Positions 7,635-17,645 are shown, numbered from the stretch's first letter. The stretch is 64,000 nucleotides of DNA from Bacteroidota bacterium (GCA_016715625.1 JADJZU010000012.1:1-64000), one strand, 5' to 3'. The notes: generated by a model not told the origin, from the sequence alone. Program-made: numbers and translations.

Positions 7635-10580
7635 TTAGAAGTTGAATGAAACGTTAATGCTATACGTTCTGTAGTTCTTCTGACTCAGCACCACATAATC
7701 TTCTCCTTTTTGGTATTGGCGGGCTTTGCCAATCTCCTGATTTTGGTAATAGATGGTAGAGCGGGCTATTAAATCGCTGATGGTAAAACGAATCAACCCT
7801 TTGTCTTTCCAAAACTTCTGACTAATCTGTAAATCCAGCAATGGACGGTAGTGCTCATACCAAGCCGGGTTACCGGTTTCGCCTACCGTGTAAAGACGGT
7901 GTCCGCTCATGTTATACAACATAGAAACACCGGTTCCTGTTTTAGGATGCACATAGCTCATGCCCAGGTTTACAATGTATGGGCTCTGACCCTGCATAGG
8001 GCGCACTAATTCATCGCTGGCGTTATTCTTCACGTTTTTCAAATTGACAATGCTGTAGATGTAAGCCAGGTTAGCGGTGAACACCAGGTCCTCGAGTTTC
8101 TTATGCGCAAAACCAAAGTTTTTGCGTAGTTCCACTTCGGCCCCCACTAAGTCGGCACGGGGGGCATTGCTGTAGATAAACTGCGGAACTCCACCGGCAG
8201 AGATGGTGGTCATCTCGATTGTGTTTTTAAAGTTCTTGTAGAACAAACTTACATTCAGCGACTGACCTTTGCCCATAAACCACTCATAGCGCAAGTCTAC
8301 ATTGTGAATAAAGGTTTGACGCAGCCCTACGTTTCCTATCAGGTTTACATCGCGCAGAAAATCGTAGTAAATGAACGGACTTACTTCTCTGAACTCAGGC
8401 CGGCTCATGCTTTGGCTGTAAGAAGCGCGCAGGTTCATGTTTTCGTTCAGCTTATAAATCAGATTCACCGAAGGCAACAGAGGGAATACAGTTTTTATCT
8501 TGCCGGTGCTATCCGATGAATAAGCGCCTGAGAAATACTGCTGCACATAAGTGCTGTCGGTCAACTTGGTTTTAATCGTAGGTGGCTCCGGGTCGTTCGG
8601 GATGATATCAAAGTCTATATTGGTAGGAGAGGTAAGGTTTTGATTAAACTGTTCGAACCGGAAACCCCATACCATTTTGAATTTCTCTCCGATGTTATTT
8701 TCCATCATTACATAGGCAGCATGGGTGGTGGCATTCGCCTTATACATATCCTCCGGAAAAGCCACCTGATTGAGCGTCAACTTGCCGTTATCAAAATTTT
8801 GCTGGTTGATGATATTATTCACATTCGGATCCATCAGCATAGAATCCACCTGCACACTAAAGGAAGTGCCATCCACAAAAAGATTTCTGGCTTCAAAATT
8901 TCGCTGGCGGTATTGGTAATAGTAACCCACCGTAATGTTCTGTTTCTGTTCTTTTATTTTGAATGGGATGGTCAAATCGGTGGAAGCATTATAGACACGC
9001 TCCTGCAGATTGCTGTGAAACATAGCACTCAACTTGGGGTCGCTGCCGCCCACCTGAATAATGTATTGATAAGGGTCGGTAACGGTGTTGGGTTGTCCTT
9101 GCCCGGCACTGCTGTATGGTCTTTCGTAGGAATAGCGGGTACTTCTTGGCTGGTCGCGATTGATCAGCACCACCCCTCCGTTCCATTTCCAGCGGATATC
9201 GCTACCCTTGAACAAATGTTCGCCACCCAGATTGGAAGACAACACGCGGGAACTTACAAACTCAAGGTTGGTTCTGCGCTGCTCCGCTGCACTGAAGTAG
9301 GAAACACCCTGACGGAGGTAAACATTATCCTCACTATTGATGGTGTAAATATTCTTCCACACCAGTTTATGATTGTTATTGATAACCACACCCAGATTGC
9401 CCAGCAAAGCTGCGGACACCGTATTAGTGTGGCGCTCATCCTGATAGTCGAAATACAATTCTTTGTCGGCTCCATCATATCGGGTTCTCTCGCCCTCTGT
9501 AAACCGCAAGGTATTGCTATAGCTCAAGCCAAATACTCCGCCTACCTGCACTTTCTCTTTGCGCACGGCAAATCCGCCACTCATTTGCACTGTTTGTCCG
9601 GGATAAGCTATCTTCTTTTCGTTTACTTTCCATTTACCATTTACCAGGCTTCTGCCTAATCTGTTAAGGGAATCAGCATTACCGGCCAGCTTTAAATCGT
9701 TCAAGGCTACAATTCCGGGAAATGAGCCGGGCAGATTTCGCAGGCTGTTGTCAAAGCCCAAGGCATCTGTTTTGCTGCCTTCGTAGGTTTTGTAAGGTTT
9801 AAAGGTAGTGCCCTCTGTAAAGCTGATGCCGTAGGATGCATTAAAGAAATTTTTCTCCGGTATATCGCGACTATTTAACTGAATAATACCCCCGGCCCAT
9901 TCGCTGGGCAGGTTGGGCTGCCCGGTTTTCATGATAATGATGTTATCGAGAATGTTAGATGGAAACACATCAAAAGCAAAGGACTTTCTATCCGGCTCTG
10001 TACTGGGCAGCACTACATTATTAAGCATCGCCATATTATATCGGTCGGCCAATCCGCGGATAATAGCGAACTTGCCATCCTGTATAGTAGCACCGCTTAC
10101 GCGTTTAATCACATCGCCCGAGCTCTTGTCGGGTGAACGCTTCATCTCTTCCGCACTGATGCCACTTTGAATAACGGTGCTGTTCTTCTGCATCACCACA
10201 ATAGCACTTTCATTATCGCGCTTGGTGACCGTAGCAGTCACAACGGCTTCTTTCAGATTGACGGCATCTTCCATCAGCGATAGGTAGAGGTTAGCTACTT
10301 CGTTGGCTTTCACCACTACACCATTTTCTTCTTTCGGCTGATAACCGATATACTGCACCCGCACCTTGTGCACACCGGCCGGTACGCGTGGAATAGTGAA
10401 GTTGCCATCTAAATCGGTGGCAGCGCCAATGGTAGCATTATCGTCTACTACTACAGAGGCTCCAATAAGTGTTTCTCCGCTTTTTCCATCCACAACTTTT
10501 CCCGATAAGGTACCGTGTTGTGCATGTGATTGCACCAGGAAGAAAAATAGTGCAACAAATAGTGTGAGTTTCCCTTTCAT
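7635..10580 (-). CDS. TonB-dependent outer-membrane receptor with carboxypeptidase-regulatory-like N-domain
   Basis: 981 residues from the ATG at 10580; a longer frame from 10622 adds 14 residues without signal character, whereas MKGKLTLFVALFFFLVQSHAQ is a clear signal peptide. Order: CarboxypepD_reg-like domain (GTLSGKVVDGKSGETLIGASVVV ... FTIPRVPAGVHKVRVQYIGY), plug domain (SSGDVIKRVSGATIQDGKFAIIRGL), then a beta-barrel ending in YSINVSFNF with a terminal Phe. It imports or binds a bulky nutrient using TonB energy. It is divergently arranged with the response regulator at 10818, and its promoter region carries TTAAC repeats resembling Pho boxes, so phosphate-linked control is plausible. The substrate cannot be read from the sequence. 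No SusD partner lies next to it. Confidence 0.92.
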   Translation of the reverse strand: MKGKLTLFVALFFFLVQSHAQHGTLSGKVVDGKSGETLIGASVVVDDNATIGAATDLDGNFTIPRVPAGVHKVRVQYIGYQPKEENGVVVKANEVANLYLSLMEDAVNLKEAVVTATVTKRDNESAIVVMQKNSTVIQSGISAEEMKRSPDKSSGDVIKRVSGATIQDGKFAIIRGLADRYNMAMLNNVVLPSTEPDRKSFAFDVFPSNILDNIIIMKTGQPNLPSEWAGGIIQLNSRDIPEKNFFNASYGISFTEGTTFKPYKTYEGSKTDALGFDNSLRNLPGSFPGIVALNDLKLAGNADSLNRLGRSLVNGKWKVNEKKIAYPGQTVQMSGGFAVRKEKVQVGGVFGLSYSNTLRFTEGERTRYDGADKELYFDYQDERHTNTVSAALLGNLGVVINNNHKLVWKNIYTINSEDNVYLRQGVSYFSAAEQRRTNLEFVSSRVLSSNLGGEHLFKGSDIRWKWNGGVVLINRDQPRSTRYSYERPYSSAGQGQPNTVTDPYQYIIQVGGSDPKLSAMFHSNLQERVYNASTDLTIPFKIKEQKQNITVGYYYQYRQRNFEARNLFVDGTSFSVQVDSMLMDPNVNNIINQQNFDNGKLTLNQVAFPEDMYKANATTHAAYVMMENNIGEKFKMVWGFRFEQFNQNLTSPTNIDFDIIPNDPEPPTIKTKLTDSTYVQQYFSGAYSSDSTGKIKTVFPLLPSVNLIYKLNENMNLRASYSQSMSRPEFREVSPFIYYDFLRDVNLIGNVGLRQTFIHNVDLRYEWFMGKGQSLNVSLFYKNFKNTIEMTTISAGGVPQFIYSNAPRADLVGAEVELRKNFGFAHKKLEDLVFTANLAYIYSIVNLKNVKNNASDELVRPMQGQSPYIVNLGMSYVHPKTGTGVSMLYNMSGHRLYTVGETGNPAWYEHYRPLLDLQISQKFWKDKGLIRFTISDLIARSTIYYQNQEIGKARQYQKGEDYVVLSQKNYRTYSINVSFNF

Positions 10581-10600
10581 ACTGTTTTTGTTTTGCGCGG

Positions 10601-10657
10601 CAACAGTAGAATCCCAATCCAACCAAATGTTAACCCCTATGTTAAGAGATGGTTAAA
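10601..10657 (-). promoter_or_regulatory. Putative promoter and Pho-box-like operator of the TonB receptor
   Basis: On the minus strand the heptamers TTTAACC (10657-10651), CTTAACA (10646-10640) and GTTAACA (10634-10628) lie 11 and 12 bp apart. A box TACTGTTG (10608-10601), one mismatch from the Bacteroidota TAnnTTTG element, follows. OmpR/PhoB-family regulators bind direct repeats at 11-bp spacing, and the regulator encoded next door is of that family. Confidence 0.5.
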
Positions 10658-10748
10658 TGAACCTTTCGGCCGGATTTTTATGCTCCGTCTCTCTTATTTA
10701 CACTTAATATGGCACTGCGAATTTGAGTCTCTATTAACCCCTACTAAC

Positions 10749-10794
10749 CTTAAATTTTACTTAACATTGCAGTAACATGGTGGGTCTACTTTCG
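10749..10794 (+). promoter_or_regulatory. Putative promoter and Pho-box-like operator of the response regulator gene
   Basis: Three heptamers at exact 11-bp spacing: CTTAAAT (10749-10755), CTTAACA (10760-10766) and AGTAACA (10771-10777). A box TACTTTCG (10787-10794), one mismatch from TAnnTTTG, lies about 24 bp before the ATG. The 7 + 4 layout copies the geometry of the enterobacterial PHO box (CTGTCAT-N4-CTGTCAT) with a different core. CTTAACA also occurs in the divergent receptor promoter, consistent with shared control and autoregulation. Confidence 0.5.
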
Positions 10795-10817
10795 CAGCAC
10801 AACTATTTAGAAATCCT

Positions 10818-11498
10818 ATGGATATTAATGACGTAAAAATTTTACTGGTAGACGATGAGGTAGATGTGCTCGACTTCATGAAATATAATCTGGAAAAAGA
10901 AGGTTTTTGGGTCTACACGGCCAAGGATGGCATAGAGGCCATTCAACTGGCCAAAAAAGTGAGCCCGGCTATCATTATTCTGGATTTAATGATGCCAAAG
11001 ATGGATGGTATAGAAACCTGTCGCGAACTACGCACCATGCCCGAGTTCAAAAACACACTGATTGCTTTTCTGACAGCGCGGGATGAAGATTACAGCCAGA
11101 TTGCCGGCTTTGAAGTGGGAGCCGATGACTACATTACCAAACCCATAAAACCAAGAGTATTCATAAGTCGCATACGTGCCTTGCTCCGCAGATTGGAATC
11201 GAACGACTCAGTGGCCAAGGTCGTGGTGGGTGATATTGAAATTGACCGCGAACGTTATTTGGTGGTTAAGGGCGGAAAAGAAATTTCTCTCCCCAGAAAA
11301 GAATTTGAACTCATGAGTTTGCTGGTGAGCAAACCCGGAAGAGTGTTTAAACGCGAAGAAATTTTGAGCCGCGTTTGGGGAAACGACACCATTGTGGGCG
11401 ATAGAACGATTGACGTTCATATTCGCAAACTCCGCGAAAAAATAGGAGATGATTATTTTAAAACAATCAAAGGCATCGGCTACAAGTTTGACGCCTGA
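10818..11498 (+). CDS. OmpR/PhoB-family response regulator
   Basis: 226 residues. The receiver domain (about 5-120) has acidic residues Asp12-Asp13, phosphoacceptor Asp56 (IIILDLMMPKMDG), switch Thr86 (FLTAR) and Lys108 (DYITKPIKP). The winged-helix DNA-binding domain (about 130-226) contains KEISLPRKEFELMSLL, VFKREEILSRVWG and the recognition helix region RTIDVHIRKLREKIG. It would bind DNA direct repeats once phosphorylated. No histidine kinase is adjacent, so its partner is elsewhere. The TTAAC repeats in its own promoter and in that of the divergent TonB receptor suggest it is PhoB-like, but the sequence alone cannot prove phosphate sensing. A strong terminator follows. Confidence 0.93.
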   Translation: MDINDVKILLVDDEVDVLDFMKYNLEKEGFWVYTAKDGIEAIQLAKKVSPAIIILDLMMPKMDGIETCRELRTMPEFKNTLIAFLTARDEDYSQIAGFEVGADDYITKPIKPRVFISRIRALLRRLESNDSVAKVVVGDIEIDRERYLVVKGGKEISLPRKEFELMSLLVSKPGRVFKREEILSRVWGNDTIVGDRTIDVHIRKLREKIGDDYFKTIKGIGYKFDA

Positions 11499-11507
11499 TG
11501 CAACTTC

Positions 11508-11536
11508 AAAGCCCGAAATTGTATTCGGGCTTTTTT
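11508..11536 (+). terminator. Rho-independent terminator of the response regulator gene
   Basis: AAAGCCCGAA - ATTGTA - TTCGGGC followed by TTTTTT, ten bases past the stop codon. Confidence 0.92.
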
Positions 11537-11677
11537 GTGCCCGGCAGCCAACAAGCCAAAAATTTAAAGCAGGCAACGGTTGGGGTTCCATTTGCATCTT
11601 GAACAAGCGGTAAAAAAGCAGTTGCACGGCAATAAATTTTACCTACATTTATTTCTCTGATTAATAAACCAAAAGGA

Positions 11678-12706
11678 ATGAAGAAAATTTACGCATTGGC
11701 TGTTGCATTGGTTTGCATAGCCGGTATTCAAGCGCAAGACATCCATTTTTCGCAGTATTATGCCTCTCCGCTTACGCTCAATCCGGCTCTCACAGCCAAT
11801 ATCAACGGAGTATTTCGGGTAGGATTTAATTACCGCAACCAATGGTTTACCATCCCGGTACTGAATTCTGTGGCTCCTTATCAAACCTATCAGGCTTCCT
11901 TTGATGCGCCTATTTTGCGCGAGCGCCTTGGCAATGACGGCTTTGGTTTTGGCGGTGTGTTTTATGCCGATAAAGCCGGAGATGGTGCTTTGACTACTTA
12001 TAGCGGTTTAGTATCGGTAGCTTATCACAAAGCAGTAGATCGTTATGGCAAAGGCCGTATATCGCTGGGCTTGCAAGCGGGTGTTATTTCTAAGCGCGTA
12101 AATATTACCAACCTTATTTTTGAAAATCAGTTGGATAATACCGGTTGGAATACCGCACTACCCAACGGAGAAACTAACTTCAACAACAAAGCCATTATTA
12201 ATGCCGATGTAAATGTGGGAGCTTTATGGTCACATGCTCCTAAGGATATGTGGAGATATTATCTTGGTTTTTCTGCCAATCACTTATCTAAACCCAAAGA
12301 AACCTTTCTGGGCGACCAACGCAATCGGCTCAACTACCGATTCAACGTAAATGCCGGTGCCGAGTTTTTTCTAAACAGCGATTACAGTTTTAGCTTAACC
12401 CCTACCTTTTTGTTTATGCTGCAATCCAATGCGCAGCAATACAACTTCGGGCTGGGTCTTAATTACCACATAAACGATGATGTGGCCATTTTTGGCGGTG
12501 GATGGTACCGGGTAAAAGATGCGGTTATTCTCAATCTGGGGGTAGAGGTATACAATGCGCGTATAGGATTGAGCTATGATGTAAACCATTCCGGACTTCG
12601 CAATGCATCTAAAGCACAAGGAGCCTTAGAAGTATCCGCGATTTATGTTTTCAGAAAAGAGAAAACACAGTCTATACAATATGAGAAGTATTGTCCCAAC
12701 TTCTGA
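11678..12706 (+). CDS. PorP/SprF-family T9SS outer-membrane protein
   Basis: 342 residues with a signal peptide (MKKIYALAVALVCIAGIQAQ) and the family start DIHFSQYYASPLTLNPALTA, followed by an alternating-residue beta-barrel. PorP/SprF proteins sit in the outer membrane and support secretion or surface attachment of particular T9SS cargo, typically a CHU_C-type adhesin encoded next to them. Here the adhesin at 12839 follows at 132 bp on the same strand, matching that pairing. A TACATTTA box lies about 34 bp before the ATG. A second family member lies at 55561-56535; the two are clearly different sequences. Confidence 0.9.
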   Translation: MKKIYALAVALVCIAGIQAQDIHFSQYYASPLTLNPALTANINGVFRVGFNYRNQWFTIPVLNSVAPYQTYQASFDAPILRERLGNDGFGFGGVFYADKAGDGALTTYSGLVSVAYHKAVDRYGKGRISLGLQAGVISKRVNITNLIFENQLDNTGWNTALPNGETNFNNKAIINADVNVGALWSHAPKDMWRYYLGFSANHLSKPKETFLGDQRNRLNYRFNVNAGAEFFLNSDYSFSLTPTFLFMLQSNAQQYNFGLGLNYHINDDVAIFGGGWYRVKDAVILNLGVEVYNARIGLSYDVNHSGLRNASKAQGALEVSAIYVFRKEKTQSIQYEKYCPNF

Positions 12707-12838
12707 TGCTCAGATTGTTGACACTGCTTCCATCACTTACTTTTACTCATTTACCGGATTTAACATAAACTGCATATCAACCCATAAGCATATATCATCG
12801 TCTTTATAGGATACTTATCACTTTAACCATTGTTCACC

Positions 12839-15800
12839 ATGTTCTTGAAGCGTTCTCTTTCTCTGGCAGCACTTTTTATGAGTGCGGCTGCCCTGTTGCA
12901 GGCGCAAGCACCCGCCAACGACAACCCTTGTTCAGCAGTATCACTTACCGTGGGCACGGCTTGCGTGAATACGGCCTCGACCAACGCTAATGCTACGGCT
13001 ACAGCCGGAGTTCCTGCTCCTGGATGTGCCAGCTACTCAGGAGGAGATGTTTGGTTCACAGCGGTAGTACCACTTTCAGGAAATGTGAATCTGGAATCTA
13101 CTGCCGGTGTAATCACCGATGGGGGAATGGCGGTGTATACAGCTGCCAGTTGTGCTGGCCCTTTTACACTGGTAGAATGTGATGATGATGACGGGACTGG
13201 ACTTATGCCACAACTGAATTTAACCGGACTGGCCCCGGGCTCTACCATCTACATACGCTTTTGGGAATATGGCAATAACGGCAACGGGACTTTTTCTCTT
13301 TGTGTGTATGATGCCACACCTCCCCCGCCACCAGCCAGCAACGCGTGTTTATCTCCTCTACCCGATGATTGTTCCACTGCCTGTAACTTAGGCGTATTGC
13401 CCACACCACCCAATTGCACCGGCACGCAAAGTATCTCAAATGGCGGCTACCTGAGTTTTAACATGACCAATGTGGGTGCGTCTGCGTCTAATCCTTATAG
13501 CACGGTGGCGGGATGTGCCATACCGGCATCTGATGTTTGGTTTCGATTTCAGGCCACAGGCACGCAGCTAAGCCTCTTTTTAAACAGCGATCCGGCAGAT
13601 TCCCTGGTGACTCCCAATGTTTCGCTCTATCAAGGAAATGCATGTAACGCTTTATTGCCGCTGGCTTGTTTTACGGGTAGCAACGGTAGCTTACCATCCA
13701 CCGTTTTTGCACCGCTCACCCCGGGAAATTTTTACTACATACAGATTTCCGGAAACAGCGTGGCTGATGTAGGAAATTTCACACTCTTTATCCGTAACAA
13801 CCTACTTTGTAATCCTTGTTTATTGGGTAGCATTTTTACAGCTACACCACCGCCTACCAATGGTTCGTATAATGCCGGACAAACAGTAACGTTTTGCTAT
13901 ACGGTCAATAACTACAGCACCACCGCAGCCAACTGGCTATCAGGCATTGACCTTGATTTTGGCCCCGGCTGGAATCTCGCTTCATTAACCCCCACCACCA
14001 TTCCCACTTCGTGTGCTACCACAGCGGGAGCTGCCTGGGGATTTTACAACTCCGTAACCGGAGGCAACTCCGGAGCTACCTATGGCCCGGGATTTTTTTA
14101 TGAAACATCTGCCGGTGGGCCGGGGCTGGATGCCAACCCGGGCAACAACTATGGCGATGCGGATGTGGACTCCACCTGTCAGTTAACCTTTTGCTGGCAA
14201 ATTACAACAGTGGCACAAGCAGGTTGCGTAGATGGAATCAGTTCGGCAGTATCTGTCAATACGCTCAGCGACTACGAAGTCGGTTCGTGGACCAGTGCCG
14301 GTTGTTTAAACGACCCAATCACCGCTTCTCCATCCATCTTATCTTGCTGTCTGGCACCCACCATGAGTTCCACGAGCACTTCCTGCGGATTGGATAATGG
14401 AACGGCCACTGCAACCGCCAACGGCAATTTTGGCCCCTGGGATTATGAGTGGCGCGATGATGCCAATAACTTAATCATCAACTCGCAAAACGTAAATGGC
14501 CCCAGTACTATTTCCAATCTGGCCACGGGGCAGTATTTTGTATCTGTGACCGATGTAAACGGTTGCATGAGCACGGGTATTATCACCGTAGGCACCAGTG
14601 CAGGCGCTACGGTGACCGCGAGCAACACAGGGCCATATTGTATAGGAGATAATATTTCCTTAAATGTTTTACCGGCTGGAACTTCTTATTCCTGGAGTGG
14701 GCCCAATAGTTTTTCGGCCTCTACCCAAAACCCCACTATCAATATCGCTGCTCTTGCGGATAGTGGCACCTACAGTGTGACTGTAACCCTTAGCGGTGGT
14801 TGCACGGCTACCTCCTCAACTAACGTAGCTATTAATACCCCAAGTGCAGCATCGATTACTGCTTCAGTAGATTCTATTTGTCCGGGCGGAAGCAGCACCT
14901 TAACCGCGAGCGCTGGTGCCTCCTATCTTTGGAACGATCCATCCGTTTCCACCACCGCATCTATTACCTTGAGCCCGGCAACTACCACTACCTACTCTGT
15001 GACTGTATCTAACGGTGGTACTTGCACCGCTACTGCTTCTGCTACCATCACAGTAACACCCAACCCGATTGCAGATATACTTCCCGCCAATCCAAGTATT
15101 TGCCCAGGATCCAATATTACGTTGACAGCGAGCGGGGGAACCACTTACCTCTGGAATGATGCCGGTGCCTCTACTACTTCGGATATCAGCGTGTCTCCGG
15201 TAACCACCACCAGCTATGAAGTGACTGTAACGGATGCTAACGCGTGCACTGGTAGTGCTACTACCACCGTTACTGTAAGTAATAATGCCACTGCAACTAT
15301 TTCACCTGCTTCTACCGCCATCTGTGAAGGGCAAAGCACTACGCTGACAGCCAACGGAGGGAATACATTTTTATGGAGCGATGCATCTGCATCTAGCACT
15401 GCGGCTATCACTGTCTCCCCAATATCTACAACTACTTACACCGTCACTGTTTCCACCAATGGTGTTTGCACGGCTACTGCATCGGCCACAGTTACAGTCA
15501 ATGCAAATCCGGTGCCCAGCATTACTCCAGCGACTGCCAGTATTTGCCCGGGTGCCAGTTCTACGCTTACAGCCAACGGTGGTGTAAGTTATTTATGGAG
15601 CGATGCTTCAACTACAGTTGCAGTTACCGTTTCACCGGCCACGACTACTACATATGATGTAACAGTTACAGACGCCAATACTTGCACCGGCACCGCATCA
15701 GCTACGGTAACCGTAAACAGCTTGCCTGTTGCTGTCATCAATCCGCTTATTGCGGACATCTGTCTGGGCGGCAGTGCCACATTCACAGCCAGCGGAGGAG

Positions 15801-17638
15801 TAAGCTATTTATGGAACGATGCCTCTACTTCTGCCAGCCTTACTGTTTCTCCTGCTGTGGCTACCAACTATCAGGTAACTGTTACCGATGTTAACACATG
15901 CACCGCCTCCGCCAGCGCCACAGTAAATGTGCAATCCGGAATTACACTATCGGCCGCCATTACGGATGTATCCTGTTTTGGAGGAAATGATGGCGCTATT
16001 GATATTTCTGTATCGGGTGCTCCTGCTGCCCCTGCTTATTTGTGGAATGACAATACAAGCACCGAAGACCGGATAGGCATTATTGCGGGCACCTATTCTG
16101 TAACTGCCACCAGCGGTGCCTGCTCTGCCAGCGGAACCTATACAGTGAACGAGCCAACTGAACTAACGCTGTTATTGGTAAACCAACAAAACGTATCCTG
16201 CAATGGCGGCAGCGATGGCAGCATTACGGTGGCCGCCAATGGAGGCACCCTGAATGCCCTGATCACCGACTACGTTTATCTCTGGAGTAATGCACAAACA
16301 GGAGCTACCGCTACTGCTTTAGCGGCCGGTAGCTATTCGGTGACCGCAGCCGATGCCAACGGATGCTCCGCCAGTTTATCATTTACTATAACCGAGGCAT
16401 CTCCCATTGCCCTGAACCCTATAGCACAAGATGCCCTCTGCTTTGCCGCTCCCAATGGCAGCATAGATGCCAACCCGTCCGGTGGCAATACGCCTTATAC
16501 CTATTTATGGACCGATGCACAAACAACCCGCATAGCCACTTCGCTTCTGGCCGGCACCTACACCGTAACGGTGACTGATGCCAGCGGCTGCACTGCCTCT
16601 GCTGCGGCCAGCCTGGGTGAGCCCACTGATGTATTGATAAACACTATTGTAACTGCGGTGAAATGCCCCGGACAAAATGATGGCACCATCACGGCTATTG
16701 CCACCGGTGGTGTAGCGCCCTATAGCTATTCGGCCACACAAGATTTTGCCAACTTTATTTTTACTACCGATGGTGTTATACTGGGCCTGGCTCCCGGTGA
16801 TTATTCGGTAATTGTGAGTGACGACAATGGCTGCACCGATGTGGTGTTAGTGACCGTGCCGGATGCCACGCCTGATAATTTTCTGGCTACAGCTGATTCT
16901 ACTTCCTGCTATGGCGACAGCTACAACGATGGAAGTGCCGAAATCTTAGCTACATCCATCCAAAACGGCCCCTATCAATTCTCGATGGATGGCGGACCGC
17001 TGCAATACAGCGGCAATTTCTACAACCTGAGTGCCGGTGCGCATACCATTACAGCAGTTAGCTTTAATGGCTGCATCAGTCAGATACCGGTGCTGGTGGC
17101 AGAACCACTGCCGATTGTGGTAGATGTGAATCCGGATACGGTGTTTATTAGCCTGGGTGAAGGAGAGCAGGTGCAGGTGAGCCAGCAAAATGCTGCCAGC
17201 CCTAATTATCTGTGGACTCCCGCTCTGGGCCTCAGTTGCATCGACTGCCCGAATCCGTATGTTACCGCCTATGAAAGCGGTAACTATGTAGTGGAAGTAA
17301 GTAGTGTTAATGGCACGTCTACCTGCTATGGATACGCCACCCTGCGCGTGGAAGTGGCACCGCACGAACCGGTGTTTATTCCCAACTCGTTCAGTCCGAA
17401 TGGCGATGGCAACAATGATTTATTTTTGGTGTATGGCACCGACATTCGCACCGTAGACCTCAAGATATTTAACCGCTGGGGCGAATTGGTGTTTGTCACC
17501 AACAATCAAATGGAAGGATGGGATGGCACCTATAAAGGGCAAATTCAATTACCTCAGGTATTTACCTATGATGTGCGTGTCACTTTCCTCGATGGCATGA
17601 AAGAAGAAAGAAAGGGGACAGTCAGTCTAATCAGATAA
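12839..17638 (+). CDS. SprB-like surface adhesin with gliding-motility-associated C-terminal domain
   Basis: 1599 residues from the ATG at 12839 (an in-frame TTG three codons upstream is less likely). Signal peptide MFLKRSLSLAALFMSAAALLQAQ. Two related N-terminal domains (about 25-165 and 170-325) resemble extracellular beta-sandwich modules (DVWFTAVVP, YIRFWEYGNNGNGTF; DVWFRFQATG, YYIQISGNS). A run of about six Ig-like repeats follows (ICPGxSxTLTA.GGxxYLW.DAS.....VSP.TTTTY.VTVTD.N.CT). Then come SprB-type repeats (DVSCFGGNDGAIDISV, NVSCNGGSDGSITVAA). The end is a CHU_C domain (FIPNSFSPNGDGNNDLF ... IFNRWGELVF ... WDGTYKGQ), the type B T9SS sorting signal. Likely a cell-surface filament or adhesin for motility or attachment, exported with help from the PorP protein upstream. 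Confidence 0.9.
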   Translation: MFLKRSLSLAALFMSAAALLQAQAPANDNPCSAVSLTVGTACVNTASTNANATATAGVPAPGCASYSGGDVWFTAVVPLSGNVNLESTAGVITDGGMAVYTAASCAGPFTLVECDDDDGTGLMPQLNLTGLAPGSTIYIRFWEYGNNGNGTFSLCVYDATPPPPPASNACLSPLPDDCSTACNLGVLPTPPNCTGTQSISNGGYLSFNMTNVGASASNPYSTVAGCAIPASDVWFRFQATGTQLSLFLNSDPADSLVTPNVSLYQGNACNALLPLACFTGSNGSLPSTVFAPLTPGNFYYIQISGNSVADVGNFTLFIRNNLLCNPCLLGSIFTATPPPTNGSYNAGQTVTFCYTVNNYSTTAANWLSGIDLDFGPGWNLASLTPTTIPTSCATTAGAAWGFYNSVTGGNSGATYGPGFFYETSAGGPGLDANPGNNYGDADVDSTCQLTFCWQITTVAQAGCVDGISSAVSVNTLSDYEVGSWTSAGCLNDPITASPSILSCCLAPTMSSTSTSCGLDNGTATATANGNFGPWDYEWRDDANNLIINSQNVNGPSTISNLATGQYFVSVTDVNGCMSTGIITVGTSAGATVTASNTGPYCIGDNISLNVLPAGTSYSWSGPNSFSASTQNPTINIAALADSGTYSVTVTLSGGCTATSSTNVAINTPSAASITASVDSICPGGSSTLTASAGASYLWNDPSVSTTASITLSPATTTTYSVTVSNGGTCTATASATITVTPNPIADILPANPSICPGSNITLTASGGTTYLWNDAGASTTSDISVSPVTTTSYEVTVTDANACTGSATTTVTVSNNATATISPASTAICEGQSTTLTANGGNTFLWSDASASSTAAITVSPISTTTYTVTVSTNGVCTATASATVTVNANPVPSITPATASICPGASSTLTANGGVSYLWSDASTTVAVTVSPATTTTYDVTVTDANTCTGTASATVTVNSLPVAVINPLIADICLGGSATFTASGGVSYLWNDASTSASLTVSPAVATNYQVTVTDVNTCTASASATVNVQSGITLSAAITDVSCFGGNDGAIDISVSGAPAAPAYLWNDNTSTEDRIGIIAGTYSVTATSGACSASGTYTVNEPTELTLLLVNQQNVSCNGGSDGSITVAANGGTLNALITDYVYLWSNAQTGATATALAAGSYSVTAADANGCSASLSFTITEASPIALNPIAQDALCFAAPNGSIDANPSGGNTPYTYLWTDAQTTRIATSLLAGTYTVTVTDASGCTASAAASLGEPTDVLINTIVTAVKCPGQNDGTITAIATGGVAPYSYSATQDFANFIFTTDGVILGLAPGDYSVIVSDDNGCTDVVLVTVPDATPDNFLATADSTSCYGDSYNDGSAEILATSIQNGPYQFSMDGGPLQYSGNFYNLSAGAHTITAVSFNGCISQIPVLVAEPLPIVVDVNPDTVFISLGEGEQVQVSQQNAASPNYLWTPALGLSCIDCPNPYVTAYESGNYVVEVSSVNGTSTCYGYATLRVEVAPHEPVFIPNSFSPNGDGNNDLFLVYGTDIRTVDLKIFNRWGELVFVTNNQMEGWDGTYKGQIQLPQVFTYDVRVTFLDGMKEERKGTVSLIR

Positions 17639-17645
17639 AGCTTAT

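Noticed and set aside
8640..9659. 339-residue plus-strand ORF opposite the TonB receptor
   Set aside because: It is antisense to a strongly conserved receptor gene and shows no domain of its own.
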